Source: Psychrobacter sp. BI730
GTDB lineage: Bacteria; Pseudomonadota; Gammaproteobacteria; Pseudomonadales; Moraxellaceae
DNA length: 64,000 bases
NCBI RefSeq assembly: GCF_013414195.1
Contig: NZ_JAATTV010000013.1
Location: forward strand, 48,119-112,118
Reading direction: 5' to 3'
This document shows positions 1 through 8,211 of this stretch, piece after piece (position 1 is the stretch's first letter; every line of letters begins with the position of its first letter). Made by a program: the position numbers and the translations under genes. The notes beneath the pieces were generated by a model. The model was not told where the DNA came from, did no database searches, and saw only the letters and a list, made by a program, of their open reading frames with translations.

Positions 1-1059
1 GTGGCGCTACTGCAATATACTGGTGGTACGACAGGAGTAGCGAAAGGCGCGATGCTGTCTCACGGCAATTTAGTCGCCAACATGCTACAGGTCAGTGCGC
101 TGATGAACAGTGCATTTGATGATGATATAGATGGTAGAGATGTGATTTTGACCGCACTGCCGCTATATCATGTATTCTCATTTATGGTCTGCGGTATGTG
201 TAGCATGTACCAAGGCTATGCCTCGCTACTCATTCCGAATCCGCGCGATCTTGATGGTCTTATCAAAGAGATGGCCAAGTATAAGCCGGCGTTTATCCCT
301 GCCGTGAATACTTTGTTTAACGGCTTAGTACACAAAGATAACTTTGCTGATTTGGACTTTTCTAATCTAAAAGCGTCTATCGGCGGCGGTATGTCAGTAT
401 TGCCTAGCGTAGCGAAAGAATGGCATAAAATCACTGGTCTGCCTATCGTTGAAGGTTATGGCTTGTCTGAGACTTCACCCGTGGTGGCTTTCAATCCGAT
501 GACTATTGCGGAATTTACCGGAAAAATCGGTATTCCTGCGCCTAGTACCGATATCGTACTCATTGATGATGACGAAAATATAGTAGCCATGGGCGATCGT
601 GGTGAAATCTGCGTAAAAGGTCCACAGGTCATGATTGGTTACCAGAATCGTCCGAAAGAAACTGCTGAATCCTTTACGGCTAGTGGTTACTTAAAAACTG
701 GCGATATCGGCATTATGGATGAAAAAGGCTTTATCAAAATTGTCGATCGCAAAAAAGATATGATTTTAGTCTCTGGTTTCAACGTTTATCCCAACGAAAT
801 TGAAGAGGCGATGAGTGAGCATCCAGCAGTCGTAGAATGCGGTGCTATTGGTGTACCAAATGATGATCGCGGCGAAGAGCCAAAACTGTTTGTGGTCAAA
901 AAAGGCGACGTGACTGAAAAAGAGCTACTAGAATATGGCAAAAAACAACTGACTGGCTATAAGCGCCCACGTCATATACAGTTCGTTGACGAATTACCAA
1001 AGTCGAACGTTGGCAAAATCCTACGTAAGGAATTGCGTAAGATGGAAGGGTTAGAATAG
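1..1059 (+). CDS. fadD: Long-chain acyl-CoA synthetase, C-terminal part (gene cut by window edge)
   Basis: The protein activates fatty acids to acyl-CoA with ATP, the entry step of beta-oxidation, and usually works at the inner membrane face. The window begins inside the gene: the first codons already encode the AMP-binding loop (TGGTTGVAKGA at residues 8-18), so about 200 N-terminal residues lie upstream. Further motifs of the adenylate-forming family follow: the YGLSETSP segment near residue 153, the YLKTGDIG hinge region near 230, and the C-terminal lysine segment SNVGKILRKEL used in catalysis. The opening GTG is therefore an internal codon, not a start. A hairpin terminator follows about 100 bp downstream. 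FadE is encoded at 41.8-44.7 kb, so two beta-oxidation genes occur here but far apart. The family is certain. The exact chain-length preference cannot be read from sequence. Confidence 0.9.
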   Translation: MALLQYTGGTTGVAKGAMLSHGNLVANMLQVSALMNSAFDDDIDGRDVILTALPLYHVFSFMVCGMCSMYQGYASLLIPNPRDLDGLIKEMAKYKPAFIPAVNTLFNGLVHKDNFADLDFSNLKASIGGGMSVLPSVAKEWHKITGLPIVEGYGLSETSPVVAFNPMTIAEFTGKIGIPAPSTDIVLIDDDENIVAMGDRGEICVKGPQVMIGYQNRPKETAESFTASGYLKTGDIGIMDEKGFIKIVDRKKDMILVSGFNVYPNEIEEAMSEHPAVVECGAIGVPNDDRGEEPKLFVVKKGDVTEKELLEYGKKQLTGYKRPRHIQFVDELPKSNVGKILRKELRKMEGLE

Positions 1060-1162
1060 TTTATATCTGACATTCTATTGATAACGGTGGCGTAATGGCA
1101 GGTGTGAATCTTGCTATTGCGCCGTTGTCACGTTAGGATATCTTAAGATTTTAGTCGACTAC

Positions 1163-1204
1163 ATACCTATCAATGTGTTTGCTAACGACTGATAGGTATT
1201 TTTA
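1163..1204 (+). terminator. Rho-independent terminator after the fadD-like gene
   Basis: A 10-bp stem (ATACCTATCA at 1163-1172 pairing with TGATAGGTAT at 1190-1199) with a 17-nt loop is followed by a short T run. It lies between the fadD-like gene and rph and separates their transcription. Confidence 0.6.
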
Positions 1205-1240
1205 TGACACTGCTTTTATAACATTGTACTAGGAATTTTT

Positions 1241-1957
1241 ATGCGTATTGACAATCGTGAGCTTGACCAACTTCGCTCGATCAGCTTTGAGCGCCATTAT
1301 ACGAAGCATGCTGAAGGGTCAGTATTGGTAAGTTTTGGCGATACCAAAGTACTATGTACTGCCAGTGTAGAGTCTGGTGTGCCGCGCTGGCTCAAAGGTA
1401 AAGGCAAAGGTTGGATCACAGCTGAGTATGGTATGTTGCCACGTGCGACCAACACGCGCAATCAGCGTGAAGCGGCTCGCGGTAAGCAGTCAGGTCGTAC
1501 GCAAGAGATTCAGCGTTTGATTGGTCGTAGCTTGCGTGCCATGATTGATCTGAGTAAGCTTGGTGAAAACACCATCTATCTAGATTGCGATGTGCTGCAA
1601 GCGGATGGTGGTACTCGTACGGCTAGTATCACTGGTGCTGCAATTGCGCTTATCGATGCGCTAGAGAGTATCCAAAAGGCCAAGAAACTCAAAGCAGATC
1701 CGCTAATCGGACTGGTTGCTGCGGTTTCTGTTGGTATGAAAGATGGCGAAGCATATCTTGATCTGAACTACGAAGAAGACTCTAGCTGCGATACCGACTT
1801 GAACGTCGTGATGACCCAAAAAGGTGAGTACATTGAGCTGCAAGGTACTGCTGAAGAAAAGCCGTTCACTCGTGCTCAAGCAGATGCTATGCTGTCATTA
1901 GCTGAAACAGGCATCGCTGAATTGATTAAAATGCAACAGACGGCGCTTGGTTGGTAG
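1241..1957 (+). CDS. rph: Ribonuclease PH
   Basis: RNase PH is a phosphate-dependent 3'-to-5' exoribonuclease that trims the 3' end of tRNA precursors and helps degrade structured RNA. The 238-residue product matches the usual length and shows the family signatures: the N-terminal [16 protein letters not shown] segment, the [20 protein letters not shown] basic stretch near residues 66-85, [10 protein letters not shown], the [17 protein letters not shown] core near 115-130, and the phosphate-site acidic segment [12 protein letters not shown] near 180. AGGA lies 6 nt before the ATG. A terminator follows, so it is probably transcribed alone. Nothing unusual was seen. Confidence 0.97.
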   Translation: MRIDNRELDQLRSISFERHYTKHAEGSVLVSFGDTKVLCTASVESGVPRWLKGKGKGWITAEYGMLPRATNTRNQREAARGKQSGRTQEIQRLIGRSLRAMIDLSKLGENTIYLDCDVLQADGGTRTASITGAAIALIDALESIQKAKKLKADPLIGLVAAVSVGMKDGEAYLDLNYEEDSSCDTDLNVVMTQKGEYIELQGTAEEKPFTRAQADAMLSLAETGIAELIKMQQTALGW

Positions 1958-2002
1958 ACTAGCGTTTAGATTCAACATACTGTCTTTGTTTTTAGTGTCA
2001 AT

Positions 2003-2035
2003 AACTGCCTGTTAGCTGCTAATAGGCAGTTTTTT
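2003..2035 (+). terminator. Rho-independent terminator after rph
   Basis: The stem AACTGCCT (2003-2010) pairs with AGGCAGTT (2024-2031) and is followed by a T run, shortly after the rph stop. Confidence 0.75.
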
Positions 2036-2075
2036 AATAGAAAATATTCGTACATTACGTAATAGGTAACAACAC

Positions 2076-2567
2076 ATGCTAAAGCTGACTGATGATGGCG
2101 CCAAAATCACCTTACAAGGGCAAGCGAATGCTGCTGATAATGGCATGTTTTGGTTTGGTTCTGCATTATTGGTAGGGGCTGTCGCAGTCGCCATGGCGAT
2201 GAGCTTGTTGCCTGAGCGTTTAGCCATCGGTGCACTTGCACTGCTTATCATTGGTAGTTTTATTTTCAATAAAAAGCGCCAACAGCATAAGAAAGCCATG
2301 AGCGGTATGATTAGCAGCGGTACATTGTGGGTAAGGGCTGGCGAGCTGGTCCATGACAATCTAGGTAAGCGTGAGCATATTCATTTAACGGATGGCGATA
2401 AGATAACGCTGATTGGCGAGCAATTACAGATTGTCGATAGCAGTGATGTTCGCAAATATCATATTACTGGTTTCGAGAGTGCTCAAGAAGCAAAAGCTGC
2501 TAAAGCCATCTTAGAAGGGCAGGCGCTAACGAAACGTCATGTAAATATTAAAATGAAGAGTAATTAG
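2076..2567 (+). CDS. Hypothetical two-TM membrane protein
   Basis: I do not recognise a named family for this 163-residue protein. Two hydrophobic segments (about residues 26-45, GMFWFGSALLVGAVAVAMAM, and 47-65, RLAIGALALLIIGSFIF) form a hairpin in the membrane. They are followed by a basic KKRQQHKKA stretch and then a soluble C-terminal region of about 90 residues with beta-strand character (GDKITLIGEQLQIVDSSDVRKYHITGF). The basic loop suggests a cytoplasmic C-terminus. AGGT lies just upstream of the ATG. Codon use resembles the neighbours. It could act in membrane signalling or as an accessory protein, but that is speculation. Confidence 0.7.
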   Translation: MLKLTDDGAKITLQGQANAADNGMFWFGSALLVGAVAVAMAMSLLPERLAIGALALLIIGSFIFNKKRQQHKKAMSGMISSGTLWVRAGELVHDNLGKREHIHLTDGDKITLIGEQLQIVDSSDVRKYHITGFESAQEAKAAKAILEGQALTKRHVNIKMKSN

Positions 2568-2617
2568 TATTTTTTCTTAATTTCATACTCTACGAGAGCA
2601 TAGCTATTATCTTCGTG

Positions 2618-2820
2618 CTATCCAATCTCTAACTCAAATGTCACTTTAAATTCCACTCGACGTGCCTCTCCAATATTGTCATCCATCAGTATATTTATAC
2701 CGTTTATCACCTGACGCAAGCGAATAGTGCTTGCAGATTTGTGCGCAAATGGTTTATAAGTAGGATTATAAAATTTATCCTTCTTATTATTGATACTGTC
2801 ATTGAGATCTAGTTGACAAG
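2618..2820 (-). pseudogene. Possible C-terminal remnant of an OmpA-like domain gene
   Basis: Read on the minus strand, this stretch is open without a start codon of its own and ends at a TAG at 2618-2620. Its last residues are DDNIGEARRVEFKVTFELE, which resembles the G-x-A-x-(N)RRVEFKV end of OmpA/MotB-like peptidoglycan-binding domains, preceded by a helical ASTIRLRQVINGINIL segment. No full-length gene exists upstream because a convincing plus-strand gene starts at 2830. It is best read as a decayed or truncated 3' end of an envelope gene. The match is short and made by eye. Confidence 0.35.
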
Positions 2821-2829
2821 GAGTTAGTC

Positions 2830-3468
2830 ATGTCGCGTTTGTCTATACCGTCAGTCGCCACGTCGTGCGGTTTTTTACTATTTACCTGCGGCATGGTAGG
2901 ACAAGCCCATGCAGATAGTATGAGTATGCTTATCGCTCAGAAATCAGCTCAATCAACGACGAATACATTCTATCGTTATCCTGAGGTAACACGTCAAGCG
3001 CCTACAGTCTTACCGGCGTTTTTATCAGGCAACTATGACAATGTCGATAGCGAGTATCTACCGCTATTGAGCAATGCTGAGACGCAGAGTAGTATGGCAG
3101 CACGTGAGGTGGTCAGTACCGCCCGCAAAATGGCACTTAACGAGCGCACAATTATTCAAGGTGGCTGCTGGGATTATTTAAATGCGGTATTTAATCGAGC
3201 AGGGGTATCGCGCAATACCATACACAAAGGCACTTATGCGCAAGGGCCCTATGCTATTAGCAGCGAGATTGAAGCAGGCGACTGGCTCTATTATATCAAT
3301 CATGGTTACAATGGCGTCGAGCATAGTGGACTGTTTGTCGGTTGGGTCGATGAGCGTGCCAAGCAGGCTTTGATACTGAGCTATGCTGGCGAAAATCGCC
3401 GTGAACCAGCTCGTTATCGCGTTTATGACTTAAGCAATGTTTATCAAATTATGCGCCCTAGTATTTAG
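2830..3468 (+). CDS. Secreted protein, possible NlpC/P60- or CHAP-like fold
   Basis: This is a 212-residue protein with an N-terminal signal peptide (hydrophobic segment about residues 9-28 ending in GQAHA-D, a good signal peptidase I site), so it is likely periplasmic. The mature part has a conserved-looking GGCWDYLNAVFNRAGV segment (Cys near residue 116) followed by a beta-rich region with GDWLYYIN and VEHSGLFVGW (His near 162). A Cys helix followed by a His strand is the order expected for NlpC/P60/CHAP cysteine hydrolases that cut peptidoglycan peptides, but I cannot confirm the family. AAGGAG lies 7 nt before the ATG. It stands alone between an upstream gene remnant and a terminator. Confidence 0.7.
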   Translation: MSRLSIPSVATSCGFLLFTCGMVGQAHADSMSMLIAQKSAQSTTNTFYRYPEVTRQAPTVLPAFLSGNYDNVDSEYLPLLSNAETQSSMAAREVVSTARKMALNERTIIQGGCWDYLNAVFNRAGVSRNTIHKGTYAQGPYAISSEIEAGDWLYYINHGYNGVEHSGLFVGWVDERAKQALILSYAGENRREPARYRVYDLSNVYQIMRPSI

Positions 3469-3510
3469 GGTTTGATGTTTCCAGTTTGACAACACGGCCT
3501 ATAAATGAAT

Positions 3511-3553
3511 AAAAAAGCGTCCGCAACTCATTGAAGTTACGGACGCTTTTATT
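3511..3553. terminator. Bidirectional terminator between convergent genes
   Basis: The arms AAAAGCGTCCG (3513-3523) and CGGACGCTTTT (3540-3550) form a strong stem with A/T tracts on both sides. It serves the secreted-protein gene on the plus strand and hemJ on the minus strand. Confidence 0.85.
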
Positions 3554-3578
3554 CTGCATGTTAAATGATTTTCTGATA

Positions 3579-4016
3579 CTAAAACGGTTTTACCACGACT
3601 AGTATCACGATAATCACTAAGGCAAAAACAGGCACTTCATTAAACCAACGCCAGAATTTATGCGTTTTATAATGTGGCTTATCGATCAGCTTCTTACGAT
3701 AAAAGCCGCAAGCGCCATGATATCCTGACAGCAGCACTACTAATAGCAATTTGACGTGTAGCCAGCCTTGGGTTTTATAGACATCCCAGCCCAGTCCTAA
3801 CATCCATAGACCAAAAACCCATGTCGCTATCATCGATGGGGTCATGATACCGCGATATAGCTTGCGCTCCATAATGGCAAAGCGCTCATGACTGATGCTA
3901 TCGTCGCTCATCGCATGATAGACGAACAGGCGCGGCAAATAAAATATCGCCGCAAACCAGCAGACCATCGAGATAATGTGTGCCGCTTTAATCCAGTTAA
4001 AATAATCTGCCATCAT
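3579..4016 (-). CDS. hemJ: Protoporphyrinogen IX oxidase, HemJ type
   Basis: HemJ oxidises protoporphyrinogen IX to protoporphyrin IX in the inner membrane, the penultimate step of haem synthesis, in bacteria lacking HemG or HemY. The 145-residue protein has the family length, four hydrophobic helices, the N-terminal KAAHIISMVCWFAAIFYLPRL segment with the conserved His (about residue 13), and the MERKLYRGIMTPSMI and WLHVKLLLVV motifs. The start is ATGATG after AAGAGAAA. Either ATG could be used. It lies 37 nt after bioB on the same strand, so the two may be cotranscribed. The ccm haem-export genes are in the same window at 51-55 kb but are not linked. Confidence 0.92.
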   Translation of the reverse strand: MMADYFNWIKAAHIISMVCWFAAIFYLPRLFVYHAMSDDSISHERFAIMERKLYRGIMTPSMIATWVFGLWMLGLGWDVYKTQGWLHVKLLLVVLLSGYHGACGFYRKKLIDKPHYKTHKFWRWFNEVPVFALVIIVILVVVKPF

Positions 4017-4053
4017 AGTTTCTCTTGCTTAACTTGTATTTTTTAGCTTGGGC

Positions 4054-5217
4054 CTACTCTGCCAATACAACTTGTGTTTGATGACCATTCATCGCATCCA
4101 TTACAGGCAGTACTTTAGGCGCTCTTGGTGCGGCAAACTGTTTGGTAAGGCCAAGCTCACGCATGAGTCTGTCGTCGCCTGATTGGCTTGCGTTACCAGT
4201 GGTAAGAAGCTTGTCACCATAAAAGAATGAGTTAGCACCTGCCATAAAGGCTAATGCCTGCTCAGAATCTGACAGGCTTTCGCGGCCAGCAGATAAACGC
4301 ACGTAGCTAGTCGGGCAGCAAATACGGGCGACCGCAATAGTACGAATCCATTCAAGTACAGACAGCTGACCTTCAGCTAATACTTTGTCACCAATCGGTG
4401 TCCCTGCAATAGGCACCAGTAAGTTGACTGGAATTGATTCAGGCGCTTTTGGCATTTTTAGCAGCTCAAGTACCCAATCGATGCGGTCATCACGGCTTTC
4501 GCCCATACCAACGATATTGCCACTACAGACGTTGATGCCAGAGTTACGCACGTTTTCTATCGTGTCTAAGCGCTCATCATAGCTGCGCGTGCTAACGACT
4601 TGCTCATAGTAGCTGCGTGAAGTATCTAGGTTATGGTTGTAGTAATCCAACCCTGCATCGGCCAACTGCGTTGCTTGATTGGTATCAAGCATACCCAGTG
4701 TCATGCAAGTCTCAAGACCTAGTGCTTTCACTTCTTTAATCAGCTCAACCACATAAGGCATGTCTTTAGCACTTGGGTGTTTCCACGCGGCACCCATGCA
4801 GAAACGTGATGAGCCACTGTTTTTGGCACGCTTGGCCGCTGCGATGACTTTATCAACTTCTATGCGTTTTTCTGCTTGTAGTTTGGTGGTGTCGCGATGA
4901 TGGCCTGACTGTGAGCAGTAGCCGCAATCTTCAGGGCAGTTGCCCGTTTTGATAGAGAGTAGCGTGCTGACTTGTACTTCATTGGCAGTGAAATGCTTTC
5001 TATGGATGGTCTGTGCTTGTAATAACAAGTCCATCAAAGGTAAATCAAACAGTTGCGCGATTTCTTCACGGCTATACATGGTAGCTACTTTATTATCAGT
5101 TTGAGTTGCGTCTGTGGCTAGACTGGCCAAAAAATCACTGTTGATCGTATCTGGCTGAGTGGCTACATCAGTTGGCTGGGTGGCGTCAGGTTCGGAGATG
5201 CTAAGCAATCCTGCCAT
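4054..5217 (-). CDS. bioB: Biotin synthase
   Basis: This radical-SAM enzyme inserts sulfur into dethiobiotin, the last step of biotin synthesis. The SAM 4Fe-4S motif CPEDCGYC is at about residues 92-99. Other family segments follow: [51 protein letters not shown] and the [21 protein letters not shown] region of the second cluster site. The protein is 387 residues, about 40 longer than most BioB proteins. The excess is an N-terminal Asp/Thr/Gln-rich stretch of about 48 residues before [17 protein letters not shown] lies 7 nt before the distal ATG, so the extension is probably translated. No other bio gene is adjacent. Confidence 0.96.
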   Translation of the reverse strand: MAGLLSISEPDATQPTDVATQPDTINSDFLASLATDATQTDNKVATMYSREEIAQLFDLPLMDLLLQAQTIHRKHFTANEVQVSTLLSIKTGNCPEDCGYCSQSGHHRDTTKLQAEKRIEVDKVIAAAKRAKNSGSSRFCMGAAWKHPSAKDMPYVVELIKEVKALGLETCMTLGMLDTNQATQLADAGLDYYNHNLDTSRSYYEQVVSTRSYDERLDTIENVRNSGINVCSGNIVGMGESRDDRIDWVLELLKMPKAPESIPVNLLVPIAGTPIGDKVLAEGQLSVLEWIRTIAVARICCPTSYVRLSAGRESLSDSEQALAFMAGANSFFYGDKLLTTGNASQSGDDRLMRELGLTKQFAAPRAPKVLPVMDAMNGHQTQVVLAE

Positions 5218-5295
5218 AAGGTAAGTCCTTTTATAAGAATTAGAGGGTATTAAATAAAACCAATGTTTTTATCTATTGTCATTTATAAGGTAACA

Positions 5296-5330
5296 AAAAA
5301 GGTTGCCGTATAGTATACCGCAACCTTTTT
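5296..5330 (-). terminator. Rho-independent terminator
   Basis: The arms AAAAAGGTTGC (5296-5306) and GCAACCTTTTT (5320-5330) form an 11-bp stem with flanking A and T runs. By position it terminates the SCP2-domain gene, read on the minus strand, before bioB. Confidence 0.85.
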
Positions 5331-5462
5331 AGAAAATCAGAACACTGCTAGACAGTATGTATAATTGTCACAGTAGCGCACATAAATAGTAACTATACGT
5401 TTGGCTATCTAGTTCTATATCATCCATTCTACCAATGACTATCGCTCAGTGCATCATTCTTT

Positions 5463-5969
5463 TTATTTGCCAAGTTTGTGCTTGGCGATACCAACCCAAT
5501 GCTCAGCAAGTTTCTGTGCTTTATAAGCGTAAGGTTTGGCTTTTTGAATATATGGTTTGCACTCTTCTGGGATAGCTGGAACGATATGCTTAGCAAGTTT
5601 GTTGAACCACATCATTAAGCTATAGTCGCCTTCAATGCTCAAGTTACCTTCTTGTACAGCAGTCATAAAGGCAGGCAAGCTACCTTTGGTTAGCAGTCTA
5701 ACGCCAGTCATAGAATCTTTGAAAGTGATGGTCAAATCGGCTTCTTTTGCATGGCCGCTTTGTTGACTGAATTGTCCATTGTCAAAGCTAAAAGAACGGG
5801 CGATATCAGACTCAGTACTAGCAAACTCAATCGTAACTTGACGGTCAGCGAATAATGCTTTGACGTCTTCGTTATCGCTATCAGCTAACATAGACAAACG
5901 ATAGCCAACAACAGCCAATAAAGCATCTAATGGATCAGATTTGATATCTAATACAGGAACAGTAAACAT
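5463..5969 (-). CDS. SCP2 sterol-binding-domain protein
   Basis: This is a 168-residue cytoplasmic protein of the SCP2 lipid-binding fold. The core shows the family pattern: a leading helix (DPLDALLAVVGYRLSMLAD), a strand pair (VTIEFASTESDIARSFSFDNGQF), ADLTITFKDSMTGVRLLTKG, and the FMTAVQEGNLSIEGDYSLMMWFNKL segment where the hydrophobic pocket closes. A basic C-terminal helix follows. Relatives include UbiJ, which binds ubiquinone intermediates, but no ubi genes lie nearby and this protein is shorter than UbiJ. I prefer the ATG at 5969 because AGGAG sits 8 nt upstream of it. The ATG 27 nt further out lacks a ribosome site. The specific ligand is unknown. Confidence 0.85.
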   Translation of the reverse strand: MFTVPVLDIKSDPLDALLAVVGYRLSMLADSDNEDVKALFADRQVTIEFASTESDIARSFSFDNGQFSQQSGHAKEADLTITFKDSMTGVRLLTKGSLPAFMTAVQEGNLSIEGDYSLMMWFNKLAKHIVPAIPEECKPYIQKAKPYAYKAQKLAEHWVGIAKHKLGK

Positions 5970-6174
5970 AGCAGAACTCCTAAAGAAATGAGGCATAAAA
6001 ATAAAGCGTAATTTATACCAGTTTTTATGACAAATATATAACTGGATTATAAACTATCACAGGGTATCAACTCTTTAGGAGTTAAGTAGAGAGCGTTAAG
6101 TATCTTGTAACATTCGATGTCACTGACGTAAGTAAGGTGTTGATATAAAAAACAGAGGTATAAATAGGACGGTT

Positions 6175-6576
6175 TTAACGGAAACGTGGCTGATAGTTAT
6201 CATCGTAGACAGGAGTGTGTTCGATATAACGTGCGGCTTCTAGCTCACGTTGCTGGCTAACTGTCTGACTCACGTCATCATAGCGTAATGCCCGATATAG
6301 TACCCAAGCTGCCAACGGTAACCAACTGATGCCCATAGCGATGATATAGCGATGCCATGACGATAGCTCCATCAACATAGGACGACCGGCTAATATATTT
6401 TGAATCAACTCAACGGTGAACCAATAGGCCATCCCGCCAAACAAATATAGCAGTAGCCAACGATATGACGACAAAGCAAGCACAACTACTAAACTGGCTA
6501 GCAGTCCATAACCAAGCCATGCCGCGCCGCTCCATGCCTCTACACCGATAAAAGAAAATATAGTCATTAACATCAT
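6175..6576 (-). CDS. Hypothetical inner-membrane protein
   Basis: This is a 133-residue protein with three or four hydrophobic segments (about residues 17-37, 39-62 and 78-97), a charged loop ILAGRPMLMELSSWHR, and a polar C-terminal tail (DDVSQTVSQQRELEAARYIEHTPVYDDNYQPRFR), probably cytoplasmic. I do not recognise the family. The start is ambiguous among three close ATG codons. Only a weak GCGAG precedes the first. It stands alone between two intergenic stretches, and nothing beside it hints at a function. Confidence 0.6.
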   Translation of the reverse strand: MMLMTIFSFIGVEAWSGAAWLGYGLLASLVVVLALSSYRWLLLYLFGGMAYWFTVELIQNILAGRPMLMELSSWHRYIIAMGISWLPLAAWVLYRALRYDDVSQTVSQQRELEAARYIEHTPVYDDNYQPRFR

Positions 6577-6724
6577 TCATCTCGCTATTCATAAGGTGAA
6601 TTCCAATGAGACTATTATGAGAGGTTATTGAGTAAAGCTGAAGAGGGTACAGGCGACTTTGCGACAACCGTTGACGTTTGGTTTTTTGGCTTGTTTTGCG
6701 ATCTTTGATGGCTAGATGTTAGGC

Positions 6725-6749
6725 TAAGCGCCGTGAGGAGTGGCGCTTA
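6725..6749. terminator. Hairpin downstream of the DUF368 gene
   Basis: The perfect 8-bp arms TAAGCGCC (6725-6732) and GGCGCTTA (6742-6749) form a stem-loop. There is no clear T run on the minus strand, so it may be a weak terminator or only a structured 3' end. Confidence 0.35.
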
Positions 6750-6849
6750 TTTTGAGTGATATGGAAATGGTTTTGTTTGCTCGGGAGGGTGTTTATTAGC
6801 TAGCAAACCATGCCAAACTAGCAAATAGGACTGACAGTTCGTTGAATAC

Positions 6850-7851
6850 TTAGACTCGATTGGTACGATTACCCCACCAAGATAATAGCGAAACTAAGAT
6901 AGCACCGAGTAGCATAAGTCCTACTGTCGTTGACCACTGTGCGCCAGTAGGATATTGCCACGGCATTACGTTATGGACAGCTTCAGTATTTAGTGAGCCT
7001 AGCGCATCTACTTTCCATGGCCATACTTTTATTAGAGAGCCTGCAATAAAGCCTGTCAGCAATGCTAAGGTAGCCTGATAATAATGCGAGAGCAGCCACT
7101 TAAGTGCGCGCGTAAATAGCAATAGCCCAGTCGCCATACCCGCAATGACTGTGAAAATGGCACTCAGATTCATCGTATCGACTGCTTCTAATACTGCATC
7201 GTAAGCGCCTAGCAATAGCAAAATAAACGACCCTGATATTCCCGGTAGGATCATGGCACAAATAGCAATTGCCCCTGCAAAAAACAGATACGGTAAGCTA
7301 GGCGTGGTCGTGAGTAACGGCATACTACTAATGACTACGGCGGCAATAAGTCCAGTCGCGAACAGTACGACACGTCCTATATTCCAGCGCTTTATCTCAC
7401 TGAGTAAGATAAATACCGTTGCAACGACCAGTCCAAAAAAGAACGACCAAATAAGCAATGGTTGATTGTCCAATAAATGCTTAATGATACCGGCTAAGGT
7501 CGCAAAGCTAGTGGCAATACCCAGTAGCAAACACAATAGAAACGTCGCGTCTACTTGGCGCCAAATTGCAGCGAATCCTTTGATGCCACCTTCCTGACGA
7601 AATATCGTCCAAAGATTGGGGCCGATACTACCAAGCGCGTTAATCAAGCGCTCGTAAATCCCTGCAATCAGCGCAATAGTGCCGCCAGAGACGCCAGGTA
7701 CGATATCAGCTGCGCCCATGGCCATACCTCTGATATAGATACCTACCAGCTGCTTTGGGCTATCTGTATGTACAGGTGCCGTATCTTGTTCTAGTGGCGT
7801 TGGCGCTGACGGCTGAGTTGGCCGTGGATATTGTGGTGCCGTCATGGGCAT
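6850..7851 (-). CDS. DUF368 membrane protein, putative undecaprenyl-phosphate translocase (PopT type)
   Basis: This is a 333-residue polytopic membrane protein with 8-9 hydrophobic segments. The DUF368 signature is clear: GMAMGAADIVPGVSGGTIALIAGIYERL near residues 42-70, and a second copy-like motif, AICAMILPGISGSFILLLLGAYD, near 195-217. DUF368 members have been shown in other bacteria to return undecaprenyl phosphate across the membrane for cell-wall synthesis. That role is inferred here by family. The first 40 residues are a Pro/Thr/Gln-rich tail (PQYPRPTQPSAPTPLEQ). The start ATG follows AAAGGAATGCCC. It is transcribed alone. A Glu/Asp-poor, Gly-rich core is normal for the family. Confidence 0.88.
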   Translation of the reverse strand: MPMTAPQYPRPTQPSAPTPLEQDTAPVHTDSPKQLVGIYIRGMAMGAADIVPGVSGGTIALIAGIYERLINALGSIGPNLWTIFRQEGGIKGFAAIWRQVDATFLLCLLLGIATSFATLAGIIKHLLDNQPLLIWSFFFGLVVATVFILLSEIKRWNIGRVVLFATGLIAAVVISSMPLLTTTPSLPYLFFAGAIAICAMILPGISGSFILLLLGAYDAVLEAVDTMNLSAIFTVIAGMATGLLLFTRALKWLLSHYYQATLALLTGFIAGSLIKVWPWKVDALGSLNTEAVHNVMPWQYPTGAQWSTTVGLMLLGAILVSLLSWWGNRTNRV

Positions 7852-8211
7852 TCCTTTATCATTTAAAAATAAGTGTCATCTGAAAGTAAGCATTAGCTAA
7901 AAATAAGTAGCATCTAAAAATGAGTAATAACTAAAACAGGCGTTAGCTAAACATCAGTATGAATAGCAGATTTTATTAATTATCATCACGTACTAAGGCA
8001 TGTCTTCCATTTACTTAATAGGCATCTAACTGAACTAAAAATGGATAAATCTTGTCAGACATCATCAAATAGCTGGTTAATATATCGGTACTATCTACCT
8101 ATCTACCTATCTACGCTATTTCTCTTGTTTAAGCCACGCTCTAAAGCATAAAAGCCAGATTAATGACAAAACATTAACCTAGCTTAGCGGATAATCTAGA
8201 ATACTTAGCGA
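7852..8211. other. Intergenic region with degenerate short repeats
   Basis: No gene is evident. Near the DUF368 start (about 7865-7950), variants of TAAAAATAAGTAGCATC and TTAGCTAAA recur several times. At 8091-8114 there are three exact copies of CTATCTAC. The region carries the DUF368 promoter and the 3' end of serB transcription. No convincing terminator was found. Confidence 0.5.
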
